Assembly (NCBI GenBank): GCA_026636295.1
Contig: CP089453.1
Coordinates: forward strand, 372,001-436,000
Length of the DNA stretch: 64,000 nucleotides
Origin: Medakamo hakoo
Taxonomy: Eukaryota > Chlorophyta > Trebouxiophyceae > Coccomyxaceae
Direction: 5' to 3'
Position numbers and translations under genes: made by a program. Position 1 is the first letter of the stretch. Every line of letters starts with the position of its first letter. This document shows positions 39,979 to 51,460 of the stretch, piece after piece. The notes under the pieces are model-generated. The model did no database searches, was not told the origin of the DNA, and saw only the letters and a list, made by a program, of their open reading frames with translations.

Positions 39979-42794
39979 TCACGCCGTCGCTGGCTTCGCT
40001 CGTCCGCCCTCCAGCACCACCTCGACGACGGCGACGCCCCACGGCGGCAGGGTCGCCTCAAAGCCCGATGCTCCGGGCCTCACAGGCACGCTCGCCCGCA
40101 CGGGCACGATGGAGTCAGGGTCCGCGAACGTGTTGGAGGCGGAGCCGCCGCCGTCGTCGGCGGCACCCCCGCCAGGCGGCCAGCCACCACCACCACCAGC
40201 GCGGGGAGGAGCGACCACGGTCGCGCGCAGCTCGCCCGCCCCGCCCAACGCCGGCTGGGCCGGCCCGCCTGGCAGCCTGAATGCCACGGCCACCGTCGTC
40301 TCGCCAGGCGCATAGTTGACCAGGCGCAGCGAGAGCGTGCCCGCCGCACAGCCCGGGTCCGGGCACGCGACGGACGCGGCGACGCCCCGCGGCGGGCCGG
40401 GCGCGGCCGACGCGTTCAGCGGGCGGACGTCCCACACGCCCACGCGCGGCGCGTACCCGCCGGTGGGCCCAGCGAACAGGGCTTGGACGTGGTAGGACGG
40501 CGTTTTGAGGACGGTCCCGCTCGCGGCGTCCCAGACCAGCAGCGCCGTCGGGCACAGGCCGGGGGACCGCGCCGCGGCGATGAGGGGGGCGTACGCCGCG
40601 CCGGCCGCCCGCCCGCCGCCCGCCGCGGTTTCCAGGGCCGTGAGCAGGGCGGCTTCCGCTGCCGCGCCCCGGGCTGAGCCGCCGGGCGACGTGGCGATCC
40701 CCCAGTCGAACGCCGCGAACTCGGTCGCCCAGGCCGGGGCAGGGCGGGGCGGCGGCAGCGGCGGCGCGCCGCCCGCCCCCGGCGACAGGCGCGACCGCCC
40801 GGCCGCAAACAGGGCGTCCGCGCTACTGTACCAGTGCCAGTCCCACCCGTCGGGCGGCGGGCCCGCCCACCACTCGGTGGGCGCCTGCCCGCCGCGCCTG
40901 CCGCCGCCTTCCACGCCGTCCGCGGACGCCGGGTCGCAGTTCACCAGGAGGGCGACGCCCGGGTGGGCGGCGCGCACGGCCGTCGCGAGCGCCGCGGCGG
41001 CGGACGCATACCCCGGCTTGCCGCACCCTTCGTTGCCCAGGCCCAGGGCGCGCAGCGGGAACGGGTCCGGCCGGCCCGCGGCCGCCCGGGCGGCGCCGCC
41101 GGCGCTGCTCGCCGCGTCGCCGAGCGCAAAGTCCAGGGCCGCGAGCGTGTCTGACACCAGGGCGTCCACCCCGCCCGGCGCCAGGCCGTCGGCGTGGGCC
41201 ACGCCCGTGGACACGACCCACAGCGGCGACGCGCCGACCGCCTCGGCCAGGGACAGGTATTCGAACAGGCCCAGCCCGTCGGACGACCAGTACCCCCACA
41301 CGCCGTTCCAGTGGCCGGGGCGGGCCAGGGGCGGGCCGAGCGCGGTGCGCCACGAAAAGGCGTGCGCCTGGACGTCGCCTTCGACGTAGCAGCCGCCCGG
41401 CACGCGCAGGAAGGCCGGGGCGAGGGCGCGCAGCGGCTCCAGCAGGGCGGCGTTGAAGGGGGAGGCCGAGCCGAGCGGGCCGTTTGCCGCCGGGAAGAGC
41501 GAGGTCGGGCCGAGCCAGAGGGCGGGGTGGGCGGCGGGCAGCGGCCCGGGCCCGGGCGGCGGCGGCGGCGGCGGTGGGCGCGGGCCAGGCGGCCCGGGCG
41601 GTGGAGGCAGCAGGCGGATGGTCAGCGCCGCCGCCACTCCTCCCGGCGGCATGGCGGCCGCGCCCGGGCCGTGCGCCGCCAGCGTCGCGTTGACGGCCGT
41701 GTAGCCCCGCCCGCCCGGGCGGACGGGCGCGAGGGTGACGGCGAGCGGCGGGGCGGCCCAGTCGGGCAGCCAGGTCGCCGGGTCGGCGCTCCCGCCGCTC
41801 ACCCCTCCGCGCACGGGCCGCAGGGCAAACTCCACGGTGCGCGGGACGCCCTGCACGTCCTCGCTCCCGCCGCCGCCCTCCACCCGGACGTGCGAAACCA
41901 GGGCGAACGACGCGCCGGGGCCGCTGACGTGGATGCCCCAAAAGCCCGGGTTGGAGACGGCGGGCGGGGGCGGCCAGGGCAGCGGCGGGGAGGGCCGCGG
42001 CGGGTCTGGCCCTTCTTCAAGGGGTATGTACGGTGCGGGCACCAGGCGCAGGGCCAGGGGCCGAGGGCCGGCGCCACCCGCGTCCACGGGCAGGGACGGG
42101 TCGGACGCGACCGCGCCGAGCGTGGCGGTGGACGGCGCCCACGCGCGCGGGAGTGGTGCCGTCGGCGGGAACGGACGGCTGCCGTCGTCGCCGCGCTCGC
42201 CGTGCTCATCACGCACTGCTGCACTCGCCGCTTCTGGCCAGCGGCGGGCGGCCGCGCCAGCCGCGGCGGCGGCGTGCGCGGCCAAGGCCGCGTCGGTCGG
42301 CAGCGGGCCAAGGATGGTGGGCGCGCCGGTCGACAAGCCGACCGGCCGCTCTCCGATCAGCCCAGCCGCGAACGCGGTGCCGCCAAAGGACCGGTCCTGG
42401 ACCAGTTCCGCGTACAGGCCGCCGTCGCCCGCGTGTTGAAACTGCGGGCGTGCGTGGATGGGTGGAGGGAGGGAGGGAGGCGTTGCGTGAAGAGGGGGAG
42501 CGGGCGGCGCTACCAGCCAGCGAATGGCCTCTCCCCTTTCCGACACCCCGCTCCCACACGTCCCACCCCCCAACGCACCTCTTCCAGGAACGCGCCCACT
42601 AGGCCGCCCGGCGGTGCTGGCGCTGCGAAGCTGAGGTCGACGGAGACGGATGCCTGGATGGCGGCCGTTGGAGCGAGCGAGCGCGGGTGTGGGTGCGCCA
42701 GCAGCGGCGGGCGTGGAGGCTTGGCCGCCTCGCCAGCCACGGCGCCGACAGCCAGCAGGACCAGCGTGGCTGCAGCTGGGGACATGCGGACCAT
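39979..42794 (-). CDS. GH51 alpha-L-arabinofuranosidase, secreted
   Basis: This extracellular glycosidase releases arabinose from wall or glycoprotein arabinans. Exons are 42579-42794 and 39979-42441, joined in phase 0, giving 892 residues. A signal peptide (AATLVLLAVGAVAGEA) opens it. The junction rebuilds the GH51 motif GAFLEE + FQHAGDGGLYAELVQDRSF. FLRVPGGCYVEGD and WNGVWGYWSSDGLGLFEYL follow. GLGNEGCGKPGY carries the acid/base Glu (near 542), and ATEFAAFDWG carries the nucleophile Glu (near 647). The C-terminal beta domain ends in an Ala/Gly-rich linker and PWGVAVVEVVL. Long Pro/Gly inserts sit between the conserved blocks. It shares a 140-bp divergent promoter with the HAD gene. Confidence 0.92.
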
Positions 42795-42934
42795 GGCGAT
42801 GCGGCGCTCGCGGCGCCCCGGCGAGCGGGGTGTGGGCGCCCCCCTGCCCGGAACGGCGGCATGCATGACTGGCCAAGCGCACTCGTTTGTGCCCCCATCA
42901 AAACAAAAAATTGCGCGCGCTCCCCAAACGAAAA
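42795..42934. promoter_or_regulatory. divergent promoter, GH51 / HAD genes
   Basis: A spacer of 140 bp separates the two start codons. An A/T-rich patch (42898-42937) sits close to the HAD start. No further element is recognised. Confidence 0.5.
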
Positions 42935-44101
42935 ATGATGGAGCTCGCCCGCCTCCGTCCGACGGCCGGGCCGGCCACCCGGCCTGCGCACGGGACGCGG
43001 AGCTTTCACATGCCCATCGTGACGGCGCAGGCGCCCCGGCCGGGATTGGGAGGCGGCGCGGCAGCGGCTCGCTCCAGCGTGGCCGGCTGCGCTCGTCGCG
43101 CACCCACGGCCCGTGCCAACCCAGCCGACCGCACCGCCCTCCTGCTGGAGGTGGACGGCGTGCTCCTGGACGCCCACCAAGATGCGCACAGGGTCGCGTT
43201 CAACGCGGCTTTCGAGGAAAAGGGCCTGACGGGGTGGACGCCCGCCCAATACTTTGACATCTTGCGCCTGGGGGACGGCAGCCCGGAAGGCCTGCTCGCC
43301 GTCTGGTTCGGCACCGTGGGCTGGCCCGACGTCGCGGGCGGGCCGGGCGCGCCCCCCGCCCGGCGGGCCGCGTTCGCGGCGGACATCGCGGCCGCCAAGG
43401 GCAGGGCGCTGGCCGCCCTCGTGGCCGAGGCGGCCATCCCCCTCCGCCCGGGCGTGCTCGACCTCATCGACGAAGCGTGCGCGGGCGGGGCGGCGGTGGG
43501 CCTCATCGCCTGCACCGCGTCCGCGCCGGCGGAGGGCCTGGCGTCGGCCGCCCTGGCCCGGCTGGGCCCGGAGCGGGCGGTCACCGTGTTCACCGTGCCG
43601 GGCCGGGACGGCGGCGGCGAGGACGGCGGCGGGCGGGACGCCGACACGCCGCCGGGCACGTCGCTCGAGCTGGACTTCGCGGCGGCGGCGGCCCGCGCCC
43701 GTGCGGAGGCCGCGGCCGCCGCGGCCGCCGCCGTCGGCCGCGCCGCGACGGCGGGCCCCGCGGAGGGCGGCGGGGAGGGCGTGCGCCTGGACCCGTCCCT
43801 CCTGGCCGGCGCGGCGGGGCCGGCCGCCCGGGCGACGTCGCCCTGGCTGGCCGCCGTCGCCGCCGCCCTGGGCGTCCCCTGCGCCCGCTGCGCCCTGGCA
43901 GCGTCCGGCGGCGCCCTCCTGTCCGCGGCCCGCGGCGCGGGGATGAGCGCGGTCGCCATCCCCGGGCGCCGCGCGGCGGGCGGGTCGTTCCCCGCCGCGC
44001 ACGCGGTGTGCGACGGGTTTGGGCCCGGCGGTGGAGCGACGTGGCGGCGCGTGGCGTCGCTGATTGACAAGCGAGTGGCGGAGAGTGGTGGTGGGGTGTG
44101 A
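42935..44101 (+). CDS. CbbY-like HAD protein lacking catalytic acids
   Basis: This is a plastid-type HAD protein related to plant CbbY (At3g48420 type) sugar-phosphate phosphatases. The single exon from ATG 42935 encodes 388 residues; a later in-frame ATG (43010) is also possible. A basic/Ala-rich transit peptide precedes ADRTALLLEVDGVLLDA. The usual DxD is ExD here, so the nucleophile Asp is Glu. The cap region is well conserved (HRVAFNAAFEEKGL, YFDILRLGDG, VGWP, PLRPGVLDLIDEA, CTASAPAEGLA). The KxPDP motif is replaced by a Gly/Ala-rich insert, and the metal-binding ED near the end is AS (CALAASGGALLSAARGAGM). It is probably not an active phosphatase. Codon use matches its neighbours and the frame is intact. 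Confidence 0.82.
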   Translation: MMELARLRPTAGPATRPAHGTRSFHMPIVTAQAPRPGLGGGAAAARSSVAGCARRAPTARANPADRTALLLEVDGVLLDAHQDAHRVAFNAAFEEKGLTGWTPAQYFDILRLGDGSPEGLLAVWFGTVGWPDVAGGPGAPPARRAAFAADIAAAKGRALAALVAEAAIPLRPGVLDLIDEACAGGAAVGLIACTASAPAEGLASAALARLGPERAVTVFTVPGRDGGGEDGGGRDADTPPGTSLELDFAAAAARARAEAAAAAAAAVGRAATAGPAEGGGEGVRLDPSLLAGAAGPAARATSPWLAAVAAALGVPCARCALAASGGALLSAARGAGMSAVAIPGRRAAGGSFPAAHAVCDGFGPGGGATWRRVASLIDKRVAESGGGV

Positions 44102-44251
44102 GGGGGCGGCCGCGGCCGCGGCGGCGGCGGCGGCGGCGGCGCCACCGACGGGCGGCGACGTTGAAAAAGAAAAAAAGGCGAAAAAACACAGGCAGCAACA
44201 AACACACTTCGGACTCTCTCTGCGCCTCCCTCTCTCCTCCGCCTTCCCGCC

Positions 44252-46347
44252 TCAACAGCACGCCCACGTCGGCGTGTACTCCACCCCCTCCGGCAACTCC
44301 AGCTCCTGCCCCTCCTTCATCGTCAGCGCCCGCCACGCCGCCAGCAGCCGCATCGTGTAACAGTCCCGCCCGCGGGTGCTGAGGTGGCGCCGGGCAAACG
44401 CGGTCGACGCGTGCACGATGCGGCGCACCGCGTCCGGGTGCGCCTCCGCCCACGCGACCGCGGCCTCCAGGTCCACGTCCGTCGCGTTGGCGTGCAGGGG
44501 CAGGTAGTGCACGCCCGGCTTCAGCAGGGGGTAGTACCACTCCACCTCCGGCGACTCGACCTTCAGCACCAGCGCGTCGGACGCCAGCTGGAGGGCGAGG
44601 CGCACAGACGCGCAGTTGCCGGGCGCCCACACGAGGTAGCGGTACCGATCGACCTGGTCCCGCACGGACAGGGGGGGCTTCACCGCGTCGGACACGGGGC
44701 CGTAGCGGGCCTCGTCCCACTCCGCGGGCGCGGACGCGTCGACGATGACGCCCGAATCCAGCAGGTCGGGGCGCGCCGCGCCGAGGGCCAGGAGCGCGGC
44801 GCGCCCCTTGGCCAGGCCGCCGCTCCCGCCCGTCGACCCGCGCCACACGGCCCGCGGTTGGCGGGGGTCCCCGCGCCCGGCCCGCGACCGGGCCAGGCCG
44901 CCGGGCACGGGCCCGGCCGCCCGGGACGCGGCCCGCACAAAGACGTCGCCCTCGATCGTGTTGGGCAGCGGCACGTCGGCATAGGCGGGCGTGACGCAAA
45001 AGGAGAAGACGGGCGGGGGCGGGGCCGCGGCGGGGGCGGCGGCGGCGGGCGCACCGGTCCCGTGTGTCCGGGCCGGCGGCGCCCGCGCGCTGGCGTTCCA
45101 GGCGGCCTGCGGCTCGTCCGCCGGGTTCAGGGGCAGGGCGACGTCCGGGAGGCGCACGCGCAGGCGCAGGCGCTGCAGCATCGCGTGGAACGTGGGCGTC
45201 AGCCGGCCCCGCGTCGCGGACGGGGACAGGTACACCCGGTCGCCCTTGAAGTAGATGGTCGTGTCGGCGGCGGCCGCGGCGGCGGCCGGGTCGAGGCGCG
45301 GGGAGGCCGCCGCGGCGGCGACCGGGTCCGCGACGGCCGTGGCGGGCGGGCGCGGGCGGGCGGCGCGCGGCGCGGGGTGAGAGGGCGGCGGGTCAGGAGC
45401 GGCGCCGTCCGCCGCGCCGTCCGCCGCGCCGTCCGGCCCCGCCCGCCGGGGCGCCTTGGCAGTCGCCGCCGGCGCCTGTGCACCACCTCCACCGCCTCCG
45501 CCGCCGCCGCTGAGCCAGGGCGCCAGGGCGGCCGCGACGAGCGGCGCGTGGTCGGCCGCGAGGTGACCGCACTGCGACGCCAGGGCCTGGTCCAGGCTCG
45601 GCCGGCCAAAGGTGACCGCCCGCCACCGCCGGGCCGCCAGCTCCAGGCGGGCGCTGACCCAGGCGGGCGTGGCATCGTAGTTGGCCGCGACTTCCTTGGC
45701 CTGCGTTAAAGGAAAAAAGGAGGGAGGGAGGGGTGGAGTGGGATGGAAGGCGGGGCGGAATGGCAAAAAGAAAGCAGTAGCCCCCGCGGCCGTCTCGCAC
45801 CGCTCACCTCCCACTCATCCCAGAACCCGGTCTCCGGCGGGTGGAACCATTTCAGCGCCAGGCGGGGGGGGGCGTCACCGAACCGAGCGACCAGCAGCAG
45901 GGCGAGCAGCGCGGCCAGGGCTGACCGGTGGCGGGTTGCCGCCGCGAGCGCGCCGCGCGCCGCCCGCCTGGCCAGGGAGGACGGCCCGCCGCCGGGCGCC
46001 CACCGCCCAGGGCCCTGAGCGGCGGGGCGCCACGCCGTCAGTTGCCACAGCGGCGACCGCGGCCGGCCGGCGCCGGCGCCGGGCTTTAGGGGCGCCACTT
46101 TGACAGGGCGTGCGTGTTTTTTTGCGTGTGTCCGCGGCGCGCGCAACGCCGCCGTCTTTCCCCCGCTGGCGGCCAGGGACAGCGCCTGCCCAGGGACCGA
46201 TGGGGAGGAGCGGGCCTGTCTGCTGCCACTGGAGGGCGTGGCGCAGCGAGGGCGGGGCGGAAATCGGCTGGGGCAGCGGAAGAAATGTGTGACGGCGCGT
46301 TCTCCCGCGGTGATGAAACCGCCCCCGACCTCTCTCTCCCCGCCCAT
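44252..46347 (-). CDS. CAP10/GT90 glycosyltransferase, membrane anchored
   Basis: This is a Golgi/ER-type glycosyltransferase of the GT90 (CAP10, Rumi/KDELC-like) family. The 3' exon is 44252-45700 and the upstream exon ends at 45808, joined in phase 0. The start is uncertain: the exon is open far upstream, and the nearest in-frame ATG (46347) gives about 662 residues with a long odd N-terminus, so an extra 5' exon is likely. A membrane anchor (ALAALLALLLVARFG) is followed by WFHPPETGFWDEWE. The catalytic region ends in family motifs: RYLVWAPGNCASVRLALQLA, VLKVESPEVEWYYPLLKPGV, HYLPLHANATDVD and the C-terminal YTMRLLAAWRALT. Ala/Pro-rich inserts occupy the middle. Confidence 0.82.
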
Positions 46348-46588
46348 CCCTCCCCTCCCTCTCCATGCGCGCGCCTGGGGACAGCCCGCCCTTCCCGCCG
46401 ACACGCAACCACGCACCATCTCACCAGGGGGGGCTCCAAGGCTACATGACACACAAACCACGCCCCGCTCCTGACTCACACCCTGGCCCAGGCCACACAC
46501 ACACACTCTCTCTCCACCCAAAACGCCCTCCACAGCCTCCCATCCCCTCCCCACACGTTTCATGTTTTTTTTTTTTACCTCGCCGCCC

Positions 46589-47430
46589 TCAAAGCTTGGC
46601 CAGGATGTCGTCCGCGGACGACACCGTGAACGCGCCGCCCTCCTCCAGGTTGAGCACCTTGACGACGCCGTCCTCCACCAGGGCGGCGTACCGGCGGGAC
46701 CGCACGCCCAGGCCTTTGTCCGTCAGGTCGAGCTCGGCGCCGACCGCGCGCGTGAAGAGCGCGGAGCCGTCCGCCAGCATGAGGACCTTGTCGCCCGCGT
46801 CCACGGACTTGGCCCAGGCGTCCATGACAAAGGGGTCGTTGACGGAGATGCAGGCGATCGTGTCGACGCCCTTGGCGCGCAGATCGTCCGCGCGGGCGAT
46901 GAAGCCGGGCAGGTGCTTGAGCGAGCAGGTGGGCGTGAACGCGCCCGGCACGGCAAAGAGGACGACCTTCTTGCCCTTGGTCAGGGCCTCGACCGTGACT
47001 TCCTGCATCGTGTTTTCCGCGTCGAAGTAGGACAGCTTGGCGTCGCCCGGGAGCTGGGCGCGCGCGCGTTGGGGAGAGGGGTGGGTGAGGGGGTGGGTGA
47101 GGGTCGGGAGACGCGCAGAGAGACGGACAGCGCCCGCTTTTTTTTCGGCGGACGGAGAGGAGGGCCGTCCATTCATTCGGCTCCGCACTCCACACACAGA
47201 ACGACACCGCGCTCGCCCCAGCGCAAAGGGGCGGGCGATCAGGGTGGGGCGTGTGTGACACCGGCGCGGGGCCGCGGCCGAAGAAGAGGCACGGCCACGG
47301 CGGCGGCGTGTTTTTCTCTTCTCACCTTGTCGCCCACGGCCAGGGCTTGCGGGGCCATGGGCCCACGGCGACGGGCGGGCACGGGCGTGCGCCGGGCGAG
47401 GAGGGTGGACGGCTTGGCCCGCAGCAGCAT
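46589..47430 (-). CDS. type II peroxiredoxin (PRX5/PrxIIE type)
   Basis: This thiol peroxidase reduces H2O2 and alkyl peroxides. Exons are 47326-47430 and 46589-47053, phase 0, giving 189 residues. The first exon is an organelle transit peptide ([20 protein letters not shown]) followed by [10 protein letters not shown]. Exon 2 begins [11 protein letters not shown]. The peroxidatic Cys is in [17 protein letters not shown], and a second Cys is in [13 protein letters not shown], at the type II spacing. [21 protein letters not shown] near the end is typical. Targeting is probably plastid or mitochondrion. It is divergent with the rhomboid gene, 128 bp between starts. Confidence 0.94.
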
Positions 47431-47558
47431 GGAGGGTGCGTGTGTTTTGGTGGGACGGGGAGGGAGCGAGCGGAGCGAAGAAACAACGACGGAGTGGCAA
47501 TGGGGGCCAAACCTCTCTTTCCCTTTCCGTCCGCCCGAGCACAAACACACGCCATCCA
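47431..47558. promoter_or_regulatory. divergent promoter, peroxiredoxin / rhomboid
   Basis: A 128-bp spacer between divergent start codons of two organelle-targeted proteins. No named element is visible. Confidence 0.5.
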
Positions 47559-48834
47559 ATGTTCCCGCCTCGCCCCATTGCACTCACGGCTAGCCTGAGC
47601 ACACCGCCGCCACGCCTGCCGTACCGGTCAGGCCGCGCCAAAGCTCTCCGCCGCGGCCCGGGAAATCGGCTCTCGACCATTGGCGCCGCGGCTGGGACCG
47701 CGCTCGCGTCCGCGCCGCTGCCCGTCACCGGCCTGGTCTTCGCCTCGGCCGGTGCTGGACTGGCTGGGCTGGTGTTTGCTGGCGCGGCGGTGCCGTGAGT
47801 TGGAGAGGGATGGAAAAACGGGGGGAGGCATGCAAACACGCGGGGGGGGGGGGGGGGAGCCCTGACCCACCACGCCAGTCCATGGGTGGGTGCGCTCCGC
47901 CTCGCAGACCAAACACACATACACACACACACACACACACACCACACCGTCCGTGCGCGGAAACACACTCTCTCACGCCCGGACACACGCTGACGCCCTC
48001 CCCTCCCTCCCAGTCCCCCACCCACGGAAGGCGAGAAAAAGGGCCGCCCGGGCACGTTTGGCCGCCCCTACCGCCGCGTCACCGACGCGCTGCTGGTCGC
48101 AAACGTGCTCGCGTACATCGCCCAGGTCGCGTCGCGGCAGCGCCTGACGGTCTGGGGCGCCAAAATTAACGCGGCCATCGCGGCGGGGGAGGCGTGGCGC
48201 CTGGTCACGCCCGCCCTCCTGCACGGCAACGTCCTCCACTTGATGACGAACAACTACGCGCTGGCGTCGATGGGCCCCATCGTGGAACGCATTTCGGGGC
48301 ACGCCCGCTTCGGCATCGTGTACGCCCTGTCGGCCGTCACGGGCACGGCGGCCAGTTATGTGTTCACGAAAGCGCCGAGCGTGGGCGCGTCGGGTGAGTG
48401 CTTTTTCCTTGTTTTGGTGTGCGGTCTGTTCGGCCGTGTCCATGCTGTTTACTAGACCTAGCCAGTGTCTTTCTCACACACACACACACAAAACGCCGCT
48501 CCACACACACCTCCGTCCAGGCGCCATTTTCGGCATCGGCGGCGCGCTCGCCGTCTTCTTCTACCGCCACCGCAACTACTTCGGCCAGACGTCGGACGCC
48601 GTGCTCAAGGCCCTGGGCCAGTCCCTGGCCATCAACACAGTCATGGGCTTCGCCATCGCCAACGTGGACAACTGGGGCCACGCGGGCGGCCTGGCGGGCG
48701 GCGCCCTGGCGGCGCTGTTGCTGGGCCCGGTGCTGGTGGTGGACCGGAGTGGGAAGGGAGGCTCTGGGGAGGTGCGGGACGAACCGCCGATCCCGTGGTT
48801 TGCGGCCAAGCCCATCCCGCTGCCGGCCAAGTGA
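47559..48834 (+). CDS. rhomboid intramembrane protease, organellar
   Basis: This is a serine protease that cleaves membrane helices. Exons are 47559-47794, 48014-48393 and 48521-48834, giving 309 residues. An N-terminal Ser/Arg/Ala-rich region suggests a plastid or mitochondrial transit peptide. The rhomboid core begins [31 protein letters not shown] carries the conserved His and Asn of helix 2. The catalytic Ser is in [12 protein letters not shown], encoded across the second splice junction, and the catalytic His is in [12 protein letters not shown]. The C-terminal tail is polar and Pro-rich. The layout resembles plant chloroplast rhomboids (RBL10/RBL11). The first intron holds a 16-G run (47842-47857) and an AC run (47913-47942). 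Confidence 0.92.
47842..47857. repeat. poly-G run in rhomboid intron 1
   Basis: Sixteen consecutive G lie within the first intron, followed 55 bp later by an imperfect AC repeat (47913-47942). Confidence 0.9.
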
Positions 48835-49066
48835 GAGCAGATTTTTGATGGGGCAAGGCAAAAGTGGGGGGGGGGAGAGGGAGGTTATGGGGCGTGCGTC
48901 CTTCTTTTTTCGTGGGCTTTGTATCAATTTATGGGTCTGTGAGGGGAGGGGGGAGTTGCTTCCCTCGCGCACTGCGTGGCGCTGGAGCAACTGCGTGTCG
49001 TGTGATGAGAAAACAAGAGAACAAGGAAGGCGGACTGTGTGGAGCGGGGGTCCCAGACGCGAAAAA

Positions 49067-49394
49067 ATGGCCGGCGCCAAAAAGGGTGCGACCCTCCTGG
49101 TCAAGCTCGCCTCCGCCGCGGGCACGGGCTTCTTCTACGTCAAGAAGAAGAACCCGCGCACGCTGCCCCGCAAGCTGGAGGTGGGTTGGGTGCGGTGGAG
49201 GGGGCGGGCGGTAGCGCGTTTTGGGGCCGATCTCTGCGTGCGCCGCCGCCGTCGCACGCGCGCGCTCAACCCGCACCACCCCCCATCACCACCTCTTCCT
49301 CCTCCCATCCAACCACACACACAACACGCAGTTTATCAAGTACGACCCCATCGTCAAGCGCCACGTCCTGTTCACAGAGACCAAGCTGAAATGA
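49067..49394 (+). CDS. mitochondrial ribosomal protein bL33
   Basis: This small protein of the mitochondrial large ribosomal subunit is encoded by two exons, 49067-49180 and 49332-49394, joined in phase 0 for 58 residues. It reads AKKGATLLVKLASAAGTGFF, then KKKNPRTLPRKLE, then FIKYDPIVKRHVLFTETKLK, matching bL33 end to end. The absence of the zinc Cys pairs places it in the Cys-minus bL33 group. Plant plastid L33 is plastid-encoded, so the mitochondrion is the likely location. The gene is too short to stand out by reading-frame length and is identified by its sequence. Confidence 0.94.
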
Positions 49395-49602
49395 CATGTT
49401 CCTAGACCGGGCGGAGAGAGTGGGGAGGAAGAGAGCGCGTGTCCGTGTTTTGTGTGTTAGTCATGTAGGAACCAACCTTGACGCACTGCATGTTTTTTCC
49501 GTCCTCACGCCACGCGCCCAGCCCGCCCGATCACGGTGGAAGAACAGACACGGAGAACAAGCAATTCTGCAACAGTTAAAGGGCACAACCGACTTCAGGC
49601 AC

Positions 49603-50692
49603 TCACCCTCCTTCTTCCTCGTCCCCCCACCCGGCCGGCCACCACCCGGGCCGCGCCACAGCCACCCGCCCACCGCTGCCGCCCCACTCCAGCACGCCCG
49701 CGGGCAAAGCCGTCGCCGTGCGCACGAGCGCCAACCCCGTCTTGGTAGACTCATCCACCGCCAGCACGGTGCCTGGCGGGCGGCCGCCGGACGGCGGCGA
49801 CCCGGGCAGGGACAGCGCCTCCCCCACTCCTGGCGCGCGTCCAGTCTCCACCCGCAGCGGCACGACCCGCTTGCGCACGGCCCCCCTGAAGTGCGTGCGC
49901 GCCACCAGTTCCTGGCCCACGTAACACCCCTTGTCAAAGGCGATGCCGTGCAGGGCGTCCAGGCCCGCTTCCAGGGGCATGAGGCCCGCCAGGTCGGCGC
50001 CCTCTGCCACGCCCAGCGCGAAGCGGGCGGCCCGCAGGCGGGCGGCCGCGTCGGCGACACTCCCGCTGCCGCTCGGCATGTCGGCGTGGCGCAGGACGCC
50101 ACGCCAGCCCAGGCCCGCCAAGCCGCGCGGGTCTGGGTGCAGGGACGGCGGTGGCGGTGGCGAGGCGGGGGGAGGGCCAGTGCCGCCGCCGCCGCAGCCA
50201 CCGCCGCTCCCAGGCCACCACCACACGCCCCACTCGTCCGACGCGTCCGCCACGTCGACGGCGGAGCGCAAGCGGTACCGAGAGAGCAGGGTGAGCAAGG
50301 ACGGGGCGAGGGAGGCGTCGACGTCGGCCAGGAGGACGGGCAACGACGACGGCGGGGAAGGGGACGGAGCAGGTTCGGCCTGGAGGTGGAGGTCGGCGAC
50401 GACGCGGGAGGCCGGGGTGAGGAGGGCGGCGTACAGGGGGGAGGCAGGCGACGATGGCGACGGCGGCGCCAGGCGGGCGACGTCGTTGGTGAGGAGGCCC
50501 TGTCGGTTGTGGGTGGGCCGGACGAAAAAGGTGGTGGGGAGTGGGTGGGCGATGGCAGGGCGTGGGAGCGGGGGGAGGCGCCGACGCCGCGCATGCTGCT
50601 GCGGTGCCCCTACGCACGTTCAGAAAGTGGACGGCATCGCTTCCTGCCACGCGCAGGACTCGGCGAGAGGCTCCGAGGCACAGGGCAGGCAT
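49603..50692 (-). CDS. IBA57: IBA57 iron-sulfur cluster assembly factor
   Basis: IBA57 is a folate-binding YgfZ/GcvT-like protein that works with ISCA proteins on 4Fe-4S clusters in mitochondria. Exons are 50618-50692 and 49603-50499, joined in phase 0 for 323 residues. The junction rebuilds SDAVHFLN + GLLTNDVARL, the usual FLQGLLTNDV start. The family signature KGCYVGQELVARTHFRG (near 212-228) is complete, followed by VRKRVVPLRV. A Gly/Pro insert occupies the middle. The true start at 50692 gives a very short N-terminus, so the targeting sequence is weak or missing. It converges with bL33. Confidence 0.92.
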
Positions 50693-51460
50693 GGGGGGTG
50701 TGCGATGGGCGGGCGGGCCCGCGTCCCTCCCCCCGCTCTCTAGTAGGGAGCGACAACGCTCGTCTGAACTCGGGCTGTGGCCACATTCCTTTCACACGGC
50801 GAAGAAAAAAAAACTTTGGGAGGGAACGCGAGCCGGGCGCGAAAACTCCCCGGCTCGCGGCGCGCACGCCCCTCCCGTGACACGCGCGATACCGGGCTGG
50901 CCACAGATCACAGCGAACTCGGCCCTGCACGCGTGCATAGAGCGCGGGCGGCGCGCTCAACAGCCGACGAGCGCGTCCCTCGCGAATTCGCTTTGACAAG
51001 CGCCGGCGCCTCGTGGCATCCCCACGCTCGGTCAGACCCTCCCGCCGCTCTCAGGCCAGGGAGACGCGCCTGGTGGTGCCGTGGCTGAAGCCAGAGAGGG
51101 CGCCTGGTCGTTGGGCAGGTACGGGCGCGGCGGAAAGGAGGGGCACTCGGCGCGTCGCCCGCACGCGCTCCTGCCGCCTCGTGCGCTCTCCTCCCGCCCG
51201 CCCGCCCCCTCGCGCGGCGCGGGCGGGGGGGAAACCTGTCGGTGCTTTGCCCCGCCCTGGCGGCCACGGCCTCCCCTGCCACCACACCCACCACCGCCCT
51301 GGTAAGGGCCTGGCACCCCTTGTCAAACCTTTAGCCGGGTGGGTGGGCTGGTGGCAGAGGCCTGGTGGGCGCCCCTCCCTCATCACCCACCTGCCCCTCA
51401 AACCCTCCCCCCATTCAAAAAAACAAAATCTCTCTGTCCACCTTGCAGGCTGCGAGCACA
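50693..51460. promoter_or_regulatory. divergent spacer, IBA57 / SAND-like gene
   Basis: This 768-bp spacer lies between divergent start codons. A probable 5'-UTR intron of the plus-strand gene lies at 51302-51448 (GTAAGG donor, TTGCAG acceptor) just before ATG 51461. The rest holds no supportable gene; many short frames are G+C artefacts. Confidence 0.5.

Noticed and set aside
51365-51460. Upstream extension of the SAND-like protein before ATG 51461
   Set aside because: It is the 3' part of a probable 5'-UTR intron ending TTGCAG at 51448, so translation more likely starts at 51461.
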